From the NCBI RefSeq assembly GCF_001695835.1, contig NZ_MBSO01000020.1, forward strand, positions 1 through 64,000: a stretch of 64,000 bases of DNA, written 5' to 3'. The notes under the pieces are model-generated. The model saw only the letters and a program-made list of their open reading frames with translations, had not been told where the DNA came from and did not search any database. Shown one piece after another: positions 53,918 through 62,330 of the stretch. The DNA is from Ensifer sp. LC11. Its GTDB lineage: Bacteria; Pseudomonadota; Alphaproteobacteria; Rhizobiales; Rhizobiaceae. The position numbers were made by a program, and so were the translations under genes. The first letter of the stretch is position 1. Each line of letters starts with the position of its first letter.

Positions 53918-55127
53918 CGTCTCCCCCTGGCTGACCGTCATCGGTATCGGTGAGGATGGTGTAGCGGGTCTCGGCGACGAGGCCAAGCGGCTCATTGCCG
54001 AAGCCCCGGTCGTCTATGGCGGTCACCGCCACCTGGAGCTTGCCGCATCCCTCATCACGGGCGAGGCCCACAATTGGCAGAGCCCGCTCGAGCGCTCGGT
54101 CGTCGAGATCGTCGCACGTCGTGGCAGCCCCGTGGTGGTGCTTGCTTCGGGCGACCCGTTCTTCTTCGGCGTCGGCGTGACGCTGGCCCGCCGTATTGCG
54201 TCTGCCGAAATCCGCACGCTGCCCGCGCCGTCCTCGATCAGCCTTGCCGCCTCACGGCTCGGCTGGGCGCTGCAGGATGCGACCCTCGTCTCGGTGCATG
54301 GACGCCCGCTCGATCTGGTGCGGCCGCACCTGCATCCGGGTGCGCGCGTGCTGACGCTGACGTCGGATGGATCAGGCCCGCGAGACCTTGCCGAGCTTCT
54401 GGTCGCAAGCGGCTTCGGTCAGTCGCGGCTGACAGTGCTGGAGGCGCTTGGCGGCGCCGGGGAACGGGTGACGACGCAGATCGCGTCGCGTTTCATGCTC
54501 GGCCTCGTGCACCCGCTGAACGTCTGCGCCATCGAGGTGGCGGCCGACGAGGGCGCGCGCATCCTGCCGCTTGCGGCTGGCCGCGACGACGCGCTGTTCG
54601 AGCATGACGGGCAGATCACCAAGCGGGAAGTGCGGGCGCTGACGCTTTCGGCGCTCGCGCCACGCAAGGGCGAGTTGCTGTGGGATATCGGCGGCGGTTC
54701 GGGCTCGATCGGCATCGAATGGATGCTGGCCGATCCGACCATGCAAGCGATCGCCATCGAAGTGTCGCCGGAGCGCGCGGCCCGCATCGGCCGCAACGCG
54801 ACGATGTTCGGCGTGCCGGGCCTGACGGTGGTGGAAGGCGAGGCGCCAGCCGCCCTTGCCGGCCTGCCGCAGCCGGATGCGATCTTCATCGGCGGCGGTG
54901 GCAGCGAAGCGGGCGTGATGGCAGCGGCGATCGAAGCACTTGGCATTGGCGGACGGTTGGTCGCCAATGCGGTAACGACAGACATGGAGGCGGTGCTGCT
55001 CGATCATCACGCACGGCTCGGCGGCGCGCTGATCCGCATCGATATCGCACGGGCAGGCCCGGTCGGCGCGATGACCGGATGGCGGCCGGCGATGCCAGTG
55101 ACGCAGTGGTCGTGGATCAAGGCCTAG
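53886..55127 (+). CDS. cobL: precorrin-6Y C5,15-methyltransferase (decarboxylating)
   Basis: A 413-aa two-domain enzyme. The N-terminal CbiE-like part (WLTVIGIGEDGVAGLGDEAK; VVLASGDPFFFGVGVTLARR) methylates C5, and the C-terminal CbiT-like part (ELLWDIGGGSGSIGIEWMLA; AIFIGGGGSEAGVMAAAIEA) methylates C15 with loss of the C12 acetate carboxyl. The ATG at 53886 has GAGG seven bases upstream and shares two bases with an ATG of cobK on the other strand. The TAG stop is formed by the edge of a dispersed repeat. Confidence 0.96.
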   Translation: MADVSNSEPAIVSPWLTVIGIGEDGVAGLGDEAKRLIAEAPVVYGGHRHLELAASLITGEAHNWQSPLERSVVEIVARRGSPVVVLASGDPFFFGVGVTLARRIASAEIRTLPAPSSISLAASRLGWALQDATLVSVHGRPLDLVRPHLHPGARVLTLTSDGSGPRDLAELLVASGFGQSRLTVLEALGGAGERVTTQIASRFMLGLVHPLNVCAIEVAADEGARILPLAAGRDDALFEHDGQITKREVRALTLSALAPRKGELLWDIGGGSGSIGIEWMLADPTMQAIAIEVSPERAARIGRNATMFGVPGLTVVEGEAPAALAGLPQPDAIFIGGGGSEAGVMAAAIEALGIGGRLVANAVTTDMEAVLLDHHARLGGALIRIDIARAGPVGAMTGWRPAMPVTQWSWIKA

Positions 55128-55184
55128 AGCAACTCCAGCAAAAATGCGAAGCGGTTTGCGTCCGGAACTGCGTGAGAAGAGAAA
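55126..55184 (+). repeat. dispersed palindromic repeat, family B copy 2
   Basis: Starts AGAGCAACTCCAGCAAAAAT and contains GCGGTTTGCGTCCGGAACTG. It matches the minus-strand copy at 42661-42720 at about four of five bases by eye. It fills almost the whole gap between cobL and cobM, and its first two bases are part of the cobL stop codon. Confidence 0.72.
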
Positions 55185-55193
55185 GAGCGACAC

Positions 55194-55955
55194 ATGACGG
55201 TACATTTCATCGGCGCCGGCCCGGGGGCTGCGGATCTGATCACGGTGCGCGGCCGCGACCTGATCGGGCGCTGCCCGGTCTGCCTCTATGCCGGTTCGAT
55301 CGTTTCGCCGGAGCTCCTGCAATATTGCCCACCGGGCGCCCGGATCGTCGATACTGCACCGATGTCGCTTGACGAAATCGAGGCGGAATATGTGAAGGCG
55401 GAAGCGGACGGTCTGGACGTCGCGCGGCTTCATTCCGGCGACCTTTCGGTCTGGAGCGCTGTGGCCGAACAGATCCGCCGGCTGGAGAAACACGGCATCG
55501 CCTATACGATGACACCGGGTGTGCCGTCTTTCGCCGCTGCTGCGGCCGCACTCGGACGCGAATTGACCATTCCGGCCGTTGCCCAGAGCCTGGTGCTGAC
55601 CCGCGTCTCCGGCCGCGCCTCGCCGATGCCGAATAGCGAAACGCTCGCCGCCTTTGGCGCCACCGGCTCGACGCTGGCGATCCATCTCGCAATCCATGCG
55701 CTTGCGCAGGTGGTCGAGGAACTGACGCCGCTCTATGGTGCCGGCTGCCCGGTCGCAATCGTCGTCAAGGCGTCCTGGCCGGACGAGCGTGTGGTGCGTG
55801 GCGCGCTTGGCGATATCGTTGCCAAGGTGGCAGACGAGCCGATCGAGCGCACGGCGCTGATCTTCGTCGGCCCGGGGCTCGAAGCCTCCGATTTCCGCGA
55901 AAGCTCGCTCTACGATCCTGCCTATCAGCGGCGGTTCAGAGGACGCGGCGAGTAG
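55194..55955 (+). CDS. cobM: precorrin-4 C11-methyltransferase
   Basis: A 253-aa tetrapyrrole methylase forming precorrin-5. [39 protein letters not shown] and [20 protein letters not shown] are the family motifs. GAGAAAGAGCGACAC lies before the ATG. It ends the cob group in this window. It is separated from cobL by the family B repeat, so its share of the transcript may be modulated. Confidence 0.95.
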   Translation: MTVHFIGAGPGAADLITVRGRDLIGRCPVCLYAGSIVSPELLQYCPPGARIVDTAPMSLDEIEAEYVKAEADGLDVARLHSGDLSVWSAVAEQIRRLEKHGIAYTMTPGVPSFAAAAAALGRELTIPAVAQSLVLTRVSGRASPMPNSETLAAFGATGSTLAIHLAIHALAQVVEELTPLYGAGCPVAIVVKASWPDERVVRGALGDIVAKVADEPIERTALIFVGPGLEASDFRESSLYDPAYQRRFRGRGE

Positions 55956-56004
55956 CCACGTCACTTTAGGAGATCGTCAGCGGTTTCGGCTGCGTTGCTG
56001 GGTT

Positions 56005-56376
56005 CTATTCCGTCGGCTCTTCGCGCGTCGGCCGCTGTTTGAGCGGAACGCCGCGCTTTTCTTCGACGCGGTCGCGATAGAGCGCGGCCTGGCCGAGCAG
56101 CATCAGTGTCACCGGCGTGGTGACGACGACGAAGACGATGATCAGGATTTCGTGGAACACCCAGCGGCTTTGCAGCACCGCAAAGCAGATGATCGAGGCG
56201 GTGCAGATGAGGAGCACGCCGCCGCTTGTCGCCAGCGTCGGCGCATGCAGGCGTTCGTAGAAGCTGGTAAACCGCAGAAGGCCGACCGAGCCGATCAGAG
56301 CCACCGCTGCGCCCAGAACAGTCAGTCCGCAGACGAGAACGGCGGCCCAGACGGGAAGATCGGTCAGGTGGCTCAT
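56005..56376 (-). CDS. phaG: Pha/Mrp cation antiporter subunit G
   Basis: A 123-aa protein with three helices (WAAVLVCGLTVLGAAVALIG, then GVLLICTASIICFAVLQ and ILIIVFVVVTTPVTLMLLGQ) and the MnhG motif FYERLHAPTLATSGG. It is the last gene of the operon. Its start overlaps the phaF stop by four bases. Confidence 0.92.
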   Translation of the reverse strand: MSHLTDLPVWAAVLVCGLTVLGAAVALIGSVGLLRFTSFYERLHAPTLATSGGVLLICTASIICFAVLQSRWVFHEILIIVFVVVTTPVTLMLLGQAALYRDRVEEKRGVPLKQRPTREEPTE

Positions 56377-56654
56377 TCGATGATCTCCCCGCGCATCAGG
56401 AACTTGCCGAACGCGATCGACGAGACGAAGCCGATGAGCGCGACGATCAGCGCCGATTCGAAATAGAGCGAGTTCGCGGTGCGGATGCCGAAGGTCAAAA
56501 GCATCAGCATGGCGTTGATGTAGAGCGTGTCGAGGCCGAGGATACGGTCCTGCGCCCGCGGTCCCCTGACCATACGGTAGAAGGCGAAGGCCATCGCCAG
56601 TCCGAGCATGATCTGAGCGATCAGGATCGACCAGATGATCGCAAGCTCCATCAT
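56373..56654 (-). CDS. phaF: Pha/Mrp cation antiporter subunit F
   Basis: A 93-aa three-helix protein with the MnhF motif RMVRGPRAQDRILGLDTLYI. It overlaps both neighbours by four bases. In Mrp-type systems all small subunits are needed for activity. Confidence 0.92.
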   Translation of the reverse strand: MMELAIIWSILIAQIMLGLAMAFAFYRMVRGPRAQDRILGLDTLYINAMLMLLTFGIRTANSLYFESALIVALIGFVSSIAFGKFLMRGEIIE

Positions 56655-57136
56655 CCGAATATCTCCTTCAAGGCTGCCTCGTAGCGCTTGACCGTATCGA
56701 GCCAGACGTCCTCGTTTTCCATGTCGAGCACGTGAAAGAGCAGGGACTTGCGGCCGCGGTCATATTCGAGCCAGGCGGTTCCCGGTGTCGCCGTCATGAC
56801 ACAGGCGAGCAGCGCCAGGGCGTTCTCGTCATCAAGATCGAGATCGACGGTCAGGAAGCCGGAACTCGGCGGCCTGCGCCGGCCGCGCAGGATGACCGCG
56901 GTGACAGCGAGGTTGGACCGAATGACGTCGAACGCAACGGTCAGGCCGAAGTGCAGGACCAGAAGGATCCGGCGCGGGTGGGAGCGGACGGGGCTCAGCT
57001 TCAACGTCACCCAGGCGAGGCCCGTCGCAAGCACCGTGCCCATGACGATGGTGCCGGGAGCGACCGATTGATTGAGCAGCAGCCAGATGAGGAGCAGGCC
57101 GAACGACAGCAGCGGATAGGGGAACCAGGTGCGCAT
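56651..57136 (-). CDS. phaE: Pha/Mrp cation antiporter subunit E
   Basis: A 161-aa protein: two N-terminal helices (YPLLSFGLLLIWLLLNQSVA; VMGTVLATGLAWVTLKL), then a cytosolic part with CVMTATPGTAWLEYDRGRKS, typical of MnhE. It follows phaD after six bases. Confidence 0.92.
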   Translation of the reverse strand: MRTWFPYPLLSFGLLLIWLLLNQSVAPGTIVMGTVLATGLAWVTLKLSPVRSHPRRILLVLHFGLTVAFDVIRSNLAVTAVILRGRRRPPSSGFLTVDLDLDDENALALLACVMTATPGTAWLEYDRGRKSLLFHVLDMENEDVWLDTVKRYEAALKEIFG

Positions 57137-57142
57137 CGGTGA

Positions 57143-58756
57143 CTAGCCTCCCGCTCGCGGTGCAGTGAGCACACGCTCGGTGTAACCCGCCGGGTTCATC
57201 AGTGAATCCGCCGTCGCCTGCATGTAGTGCATGATCGGCCCAGCCTGCACGCTCAGGAAGATGCAGGTGGAGAGCAGCACGACGACCGGGGTGATCTCGA
57301 TAACGACGACCCGCGGCACGGTGTTTTCGATCGATGCCCAGAAGGTGCGGATGCCGACGCGGTTCATGGCGATCATCGCGGCGAGACCGGAGATGATCAG
57401 CAGCGTGACATAGGTCCAGTCCGCGACGGAAACGGCTGGGGCCGTTTGCTGCCCCGATAGGCCGAAAAGGCCGCCAAGGATAGCGAATTTCGCGACGAAG
57501 CCTGAGAGTGGCGGCAGGCCGGCGAGCAGCAGGGCGCAGAGGCAGAAGCAGAGGCCGAGGATCGCCATGGTGCCTGGGATCGGAGAGCCAACTTCCTCCT
57601 CCTCCTCGTCTTCATCGGCATCGCCATAGGCTTCCATCGTCACCGCGAGAACGTCGGCGCCGGCGTCGCGGCCGCGTTCGACCAGTTCGATCAAGAGGAA
57701 GAAGGCGGCGATCGTCAGCGTCGAGCTGACGAGGTAGAACAGAGCGCCGGCAATCATGCCCGCGTGGCCGAGGCCGATCGCGGCGAGCAGTGTGCCGGAG
57801 GAGACGAGCACCGAATAGGCGGCAAGGCGACCCATCGCCTGGGAGGCGAGCACGCCGATGGCGCCGAAAGCAATCGTCAGCAGGCCGCCTGCGAGAAGCA
57901 CGGGCTGGCCGAAACCGGCGGAAGCACCGGCGCCCACCCCAAAGACCAGCAGCGAGAGCCTGAGGATGACGTAGATGCCGACCTTGGTCAGGATCGCGAA
58001 GACGGCGGCGACCGGCGGCGTCGCTGCCGAATATGCGGTCGGCAGCCAGAAGCTCAAGGGCCACATGCCGGCCTTCACCAGGAAGGCGACACCGAGGACG
58101 CCGGCCCCGACCTCGACCATCTGGCGGTCGTTCGGCGAGAGCGTGGCAAGCTTTACCGAAAGATCGGCCATGTTCAGCGTGCCGGTTGCGCCATAGATCA
58201 GGCTGACGCCGATCAGGAAGAGTGACGAGGCGGCAAGGTTGATCGCCACATAGTGCAGCCCCGCCTTGACGCGAAGCGGCCCGGAGCCATGCAGGAGCAG
58301 GCCGTAGGATGCCGCAAGCATGATCTCGAAGAAGACGAACAGGTTGAAAAGATCGCCGGTCAGGAACGAGCCATTGAGGCCGGCGATCAGCAGCTGGAAC
58401 AGCGAATGGAAGTGATGGCCGGCCGTGTGCCAGCGCGCGATCGAATAGGCCTGGGCGGCAAGGGCCAGCCCGCTCGTCAGGCACAGCATCAGTGCCGACA
58501 GGCGATCGAGCACCAGCACGATGCCGAAAGGCGCCGGCCAGTTGCCGAGTTGGTAGACGCCGTTGCCGGCGAGCGTCGTGTCGGTCGAGGCGATGCGCAA
58601 CAGCACCATCGACAGGATGAAGAGTGCGAGCGTCGAGACGAAACCCAGCACGCCCTTTGCCATGCGGTTGCGCTCGTCGATCGGGATCATCGCGGCTCCG
58701 ACCATCACCGGCAGCAGGATCGGCAGGATCAGGAGGTGGTGCGTCCAGTTAGTCAT
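57143..58756 (-). CDS. phaD: Pha/Mrp cation antiporter subunit D (NuoM/NuoN-like)
   Basis: A 537-aa membrane protein with about 14 helices, homologous to proton-pumping complex I subunits. FFEIMLAASYGLLLHGSGPL carries the key membrane Glu, and FLVKAGMWPLSFWLPTAYSA a key Lys. An acidic insertion (DADEDEEEEEVGSPIPG, about residue 377-393) lies in a loop and is unusual. It overlaps phaC by eight bases. Confidence 0.95.
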   Translation of the reverse strand: MTNWTHHLLILPILLPVMVGAAMIPIDERNRMAKGVLGFVSTLALFILSMVLLRIASTDTTLAGNGVYQLGNWPAPFGIVLVLDRLSALMLCLTSGLALAAQAYSIARWHTAGHHFHSLFQLLIAGLNGSFLTGDLFNLFVFFEIMLAASYGLLLHGSGPLRVKAGLHYVAINLAASSLFLIGVSLIYGATGTLNMADLSVKLATLSPNDRQMVEVGAGVLGVAFLVKAGMWPLSFWLPTAYSAATPPVAAVFAILTKVGIYVILRLSLLVFGVGAGASAGFGQPVLLAGGLLTIAFGAIGVLASQAMGRLAAYSVLVSSGTLLAAIGLGHAGMIAGALFYLVSSTLTIAAFFLLIELVERGRDAGADVLAVTMEAYGDADEDEEEEEVGSPIPGTMAILGLCFCLCALLLAGLPPLSGFVAKFAILGGLFGLSGQQTAPAVSVADWTYVTLLIISGLAAMIAMNRVGIRTFWASIENTVPRVVVIEITPVVVLLSTCIFLSVQAGPIMHYMQATADSLMNPAGYTERVLTAPRAGG

Positions 58757-59096
58757 GGCGCTGCTCCCGGCCGTCGACGTGGTCGGTGCCGGTGAAGCCG
58801 CGCGAGGCGAGCAGCACCACGAGGAAGAGCGCGGTCATGGCAAAGCCGATGACGATCGCGGTCAAGACGAGTGCCTGCGGCACCGGGTCGGTGAAGCGGC
58901 TGAGATCGCCGACGCCGCCTGGTTCCAGCACCGGTGGCGCGTTCACCCGCAGACGCCCCATGCCGAAGATGAAGAGGTTGACGGCATAGGAGAGCAGCGA
59001 GAGGCCGATGATGACCTGGTAGGTGCGCGGGCGCAGCAGCAGGTAAACGCCGGATGCGGTGAGGACGCCGATGGCGGCTGCGAGAATGATCTCCAT
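58749..59096 (-). CDS. phaC: Pha/Mrp cation antiporter subunit C (NuoK-like)
   Basis: A 115-aa three-helix protein with GVYLLLRPRTYQVIIGLSLL, YAVNLFIFGMGRL and the C-terminal DPVPQALVLTAIVIGFAMTA that identifies MnhC/NuoK. It starts in the last base of the phaAB stop. Confidence 0.94.
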   Translation of the reverse strand: MEIILAAAIGVLTASGVYLLLRPRTYQVIIGLSLLSYAVNLFIFGMGRLRVNAPPVLEPGGVGDLSRFTDPVPQALVLTAIVIGFAMTALFLVVLLASRGFTGTDHVDGREQRHD

Positions 59097-62002
59097 TACC
59101 GGGCCTCCTTTCCGCTCCGCGTGGCGCGCGCATGGGCGCGTGGCGCGCGGATCGACTGGTGGGCAAGCGCGATCAGGATCAGCACGGTTGCGCCGAGCAC
59201 GAGAGAGAAGACGCCGAGGTCGAAGAACAGGGCGCTGGCGAGCGGAAACTTTCCGACGATGGGGAGCGTGACATATTGCGCATGCGAGGTGAGGAACGGG
59301 TAGCCGAAGAGCCAGGAGCCGATCCCGGTAGCCGCCGCCACCAGGAGGCCGATGCTCATCCAGCGCAGCGGATGGATGCGCAGCCTTTCCTCGACCCAGC
59401 GCGTGCCGCCGGACATGTATTGCAGGATGAAACCGATCGACATGGCGATGCCGGCGGCAAAGCCGCCGCCCGGCAGGTCATGGCCGCGCAGGAAGAGGTA
59501 GGCAGCAAGCATGCCGATGACCGGGAACATCCAGCGCATGATCACTGACGGCACGAACAGGTATTCGGCGACGCTGTCACCCTTGCTGCGATCCGGATGA
59601 TCGTCGTCGAAGGCGTTCTGAACGCGCTGCTGCTCCGGTGCCTCCAGGCTGTCGGCCTGCGGACGGAAGCGCAACAGCAAGGCAAAGACCGTGAGCGCCA
59701 CGATTGCCAGGACCGCGATTTCGCCCAACGTATCGAAGCCGCGGAAGTCGACGAGAATGACGTTGACGACGTTGGTGCCGCCGCCTTCCTTGTAGGCGCG
59801 CTCAAGGAAGTAGCTGGCAATCGTCTCGGGCAGGGGGCGGGTCATCATCGTATAGGCGATGAGCGCCACGCCGCCGCCGGCGGTGATCGCCAGCAGGAAG
59901 TCACGCAGGCGCCGGAAGCGGACCCGCAACGACAGCAGCTCGGTTTCCTGCGTGTCCTCGATGCGTTTCGGCAGCCAGCGCAGTCCAAGCAGGATGAGCA
60001 CCGTCGTGACGATCTCGACGAGGAGCTGTGTTACGGCAAGATCCGGTGCCGAAAGCCAGACGAAGGTCAGGCAGGTCGTAAGGCCCGCGCCGCCAAGCAG
60101 CACGAGCGCTGCCAGCCGGTGGAATTTCGCAAGGAGCGCCGCACCGATCGCGCAGGCGATGCCGACCGCCCACAGTAGTGCGAAGGCCGGATCGATGCTG
60201 CGCACGAGAAGCGGCGGTAGTTCGTAGTGGTTGAGAAGCAGCGGCAGGGCGCCGGCGGCAACGGCGATGAAGACGAGGAAACGCATCTGTGGCTGTAGCC
60301 GCCGTGTGCCAAGACGCTGCTCGAGCGAACGCGCCCACTTCCACGAGAGCGTCACAAGCACGCGCTCGAAGATGCGCTGGCCGTGCAACAGGCGGAAGAT
60401 CGGCGGGCCCTCGATGCTGGTGGCAAGGTAGTTGCGCATCAGAAAATAGAGACCGACGCCGCCGGCAAGTGCGACGAAGCTCATGATCAGCGGCAGATTC
60501 CAGCCATGCCAGACGGCAAGGCTGTAGGCGGGCGTGCTTGCGCCGAGGATCGAAATGACTGCGGTGTGCAGGAAGGGGCCAATGGTGATCGCCGGGATGA
60601 TGCCGACCACGAGGCAGGCAAGCACGAGGAATTCGATCGGCGCGCGCATCCAGCGCGGCGGCTCGTGCGGCACTTTCGGCAGATCCTCAGGTGTCTTGCC
60701 GAAGAAGACGCTGTGGATGAAACGCAGCGAATAGGTCACCGCGAACATGCCGGCAAGCGTCGCGACATAGGGCGTCATCGTGTCGAGGATGTTGGCCTGG
60801 TGGGTCTCGATCGCCTCGGCGAAGAACATTTCCTTCGAGATGAAGCCATTCAGAAGCGGAACGCCCGCCATGGCGGCGCTTGCGACCATGGCGAGCACGG
60901 CCGTTCCCGGCATGTACCTTATCAGCCCTCCGAGCTTGCGCATGTCGCGCGTTCCGGTCTCGTGGTCGATGATGCCGGCCGCCATGAACAAGGACGCCTT
61001 GAAGGTGGCGTGGTTGACGATGTGGAAGACGGCGGCGACCGCGGCAAGCGGGCTGCCGAGGCTCAGAAGAACCGTGATCAGGCCTAGATGGCTGATGGTC
61101 GAATAGGCGAGCAGGCCCTTGAGGTCCTGCTGGAAGATGGCGAAATAGGCGCCGAGCAGCAGCGTCGAAAGGCCGGCGAGACCGACGATCCAGAACCAGG
61201 CTTCCGTTCCGGCCATGACCGGCCAGAGGCGCGCCAAAAGGAAGACGCCCGCCTTCACCATGGTCGCCGAGTGCAGATAGGCAGAGACCGGCGTCGGCGC
61301 TGACATCGCGTGCGGCAGCCAGAAATGGAACGGGAACTGCGCGCTTTTCGTCAAGGCGCCGAGCAGGACCAGGATCAGCACTGGCATGTAGAGCGGCGAG
61401 TTGCGGATCAGGTCGCCTGATGCAAGCACGACATCGAGATCATAGCTGCCGACGATGCGGCCCATGAGCAGGAGACCGACCAGCATGCAAAGACCGCCGG
61501 TGCCGGTCACGGTCAATGCCATGCGGGCGCCGTCGCGGGCATGTGCGTTGTGATGCCAGTAGCCGATCAGAAGGAAGGAGACGATGCTCGTCAGTTCCCA
61601 GAAGACGGCAAGCAGAATGAGATTACCCGAGAGCACGACACCGAGCATCGAGCCCATGAAGGCAAGAAACAGCGACAGGAAGCGCGGCACCGGGTCTTCC
61701 GCCGCCATGTAGTAGCGGGCGTAGAGCACCACCAGCACGCCGATCGCGGTGACGAGCACCGTGAAGAGCCAGGCAAAGCCATCCATCCGGAGCGTGAAGT
61801 TGAGGCCGAGTTCGGGAAGCCAGGCGATGTCGTAGCGCAGCACCCCACCTGAGGTGACAAACGGATAGAGGCCGGCCGCGACGAGGAAACACAGAAGTGC
61901 GATCGCGCCGGCAAACCAGGCTGTCGCACCGCGCTGATCGAGCGGAAAGAAGATTGCAAGGAGGCTTCCCGCAAATGGGGCGAGAATGAAGACAGAAAGC
62001 AA
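59096..62002 (-). CDS. phaAB: Pha/Mrp cation antiporter subunit A-B fusion
   Basis: A 968-aa protein. Residues about 1-770 are MrpA (NuoL-like core with FWELTSIVSFLLIGYWHHNA, TKSAQFPFHFWLPHAMSAPT and YLHSATMVKAGVFLLARLWP); about 800-950 match MrpB (SVIMRWMFPVIGMLAAYLFL; GHDLPGGGFAAGIAMSIGFI). Fusion of A and B is the group-2 operon form. TTG start at 62002, with GGGAAAA directly before. With C-G it makes a K+/H+ or Na+/H+ antiporter for pH and ion balance; S. meliloti pha1 moves K+ (recalled). Confidence 0.94.
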   Translation of the reverse strand: MLSVFILAPFAGSLLAIFFPLDQRGATAWFAGAIALLCFLVAAGLYPFVTSGGVLRYDIAWLPELGLNFTLRMDGFAWLFTVLVTAIGVLVVLYARYYMAAEDPVPRFLSLFLAFMGSMLGVVLSGNLILLAVFWELTSIVSFLLIGYWHHNAHARDGARMALTVTGTGGLCMLVGLLLMGRIVGSYDLDVVLASGDLIRNSPLYMPVLILVLLGALTKSAQFPFHFWLPHAMSAPTPVSAYLHSATMVKAGVFLLARLWPVMAGTEAWFWIVGLAGLSTLLLGAYFAIFQQDLKGLLAYSTISHLGLITVLLSLGSPLAAVAAVFHIVNHATFKASLFMAAGIIDHETGTRDMRKLGGLIRYMPGTAVLAMVASAAMAGVPLLNGFISKEMFFAEAIETHQANILDTMTPYVATLAGMFAVTYSLRFIHSVFFGKTPEDLPKVPHEPPRWMRAPIEFLVLACLVVGIIPAITIGPFLHTAVISILGASTPAYSLAVWHGWNLPLIMSFVALAGGVGLYFLMRNYLATSIEGPPIFRLLHGQRIFERVLVTLSWKWARSLEQRLGTRRLQPQMRFLVFIAVAAGALPLLLNHYELPPLLVRSIDPAFALLWAVGIACAIGAALLAKFHRLAALVLLGGAGLTTCLTFVWLSAPDLAVTQLLVEIVTTVLILLGLRWLPKRIEDTQETELLSLRVRFRRLRDFLLAITAGGGVALIAYTMMTRPLPETIASYFLERAYKEGGGTNVVNVILVDFRGFDTLGEIAVLAIVALTVFALLLRFRPQADSLEAPEQQRVQNAFDDDHPDRSKGDSVAEYLFVPSVIMRWMFPVIGMLAAYLFLRGHDLPGGGFAAGIAMSIGFILQYMSGGTRWVEERLRIHPLRWMSIGLLVAAATGIGSWLFGYPFLTSHAQYVTLPIVGKFPLASALFFDLGVFSLVLGATVLILIALAHQSIRAPRAHARATRSGKEAR

Positions 62003-62330
62003 TTTTCCCGCGTATTCGATCGTACCGTTCCCTTCTTCCGGGTGTCATGGAGATTGGGCGCCAGAACGCCGTGCGTGCAAGTGACCGCACAATGGACGCT
62101 CTAGAATCTTGATTCTGGAGCACCTTTTCCGCTTTCGGTGATTTCACTTGAAGCGGGATGCTCCAGAGGCCCTGGAGGACGGTCGCATCAGCGACTGCCA
62201 TAGATGATGCCGCCAAGTCCACATAGCGGAGGCAGGCAATTGTTTTTATGGCGATTCGTGGCAAGGCTGCCAAGCCTCAACGGTGCGAAAAATGCACGCA
62301 GCGACGCTTTTGCCGCAATCCGCAGTGTCG
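62003..62330. other. intergenic region upstream of pha operon
   Basis: About 330 bp between the end of the broken GGDEF-EAL gene and the pha start, both on the minus strand. It holds the family A repeat (62097-62166) and must contain the pha promoter. Nothing else stands out. Confidence 0.45.
62097..62166 (-). repeat. dispersed palindromic repeat, family A copy 2
   Basis: On the minus strand it reads CTGGAGCATCCCGCTTCAAG and ends TTCTAGAGCG. It aligns over its full 70 bp with 44898-44967, including the AGAATCAA core. The arms CTGGAGCATC and GGTGCTCCAG keep the hairpin through compensating changes. Confidence 0.72.
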
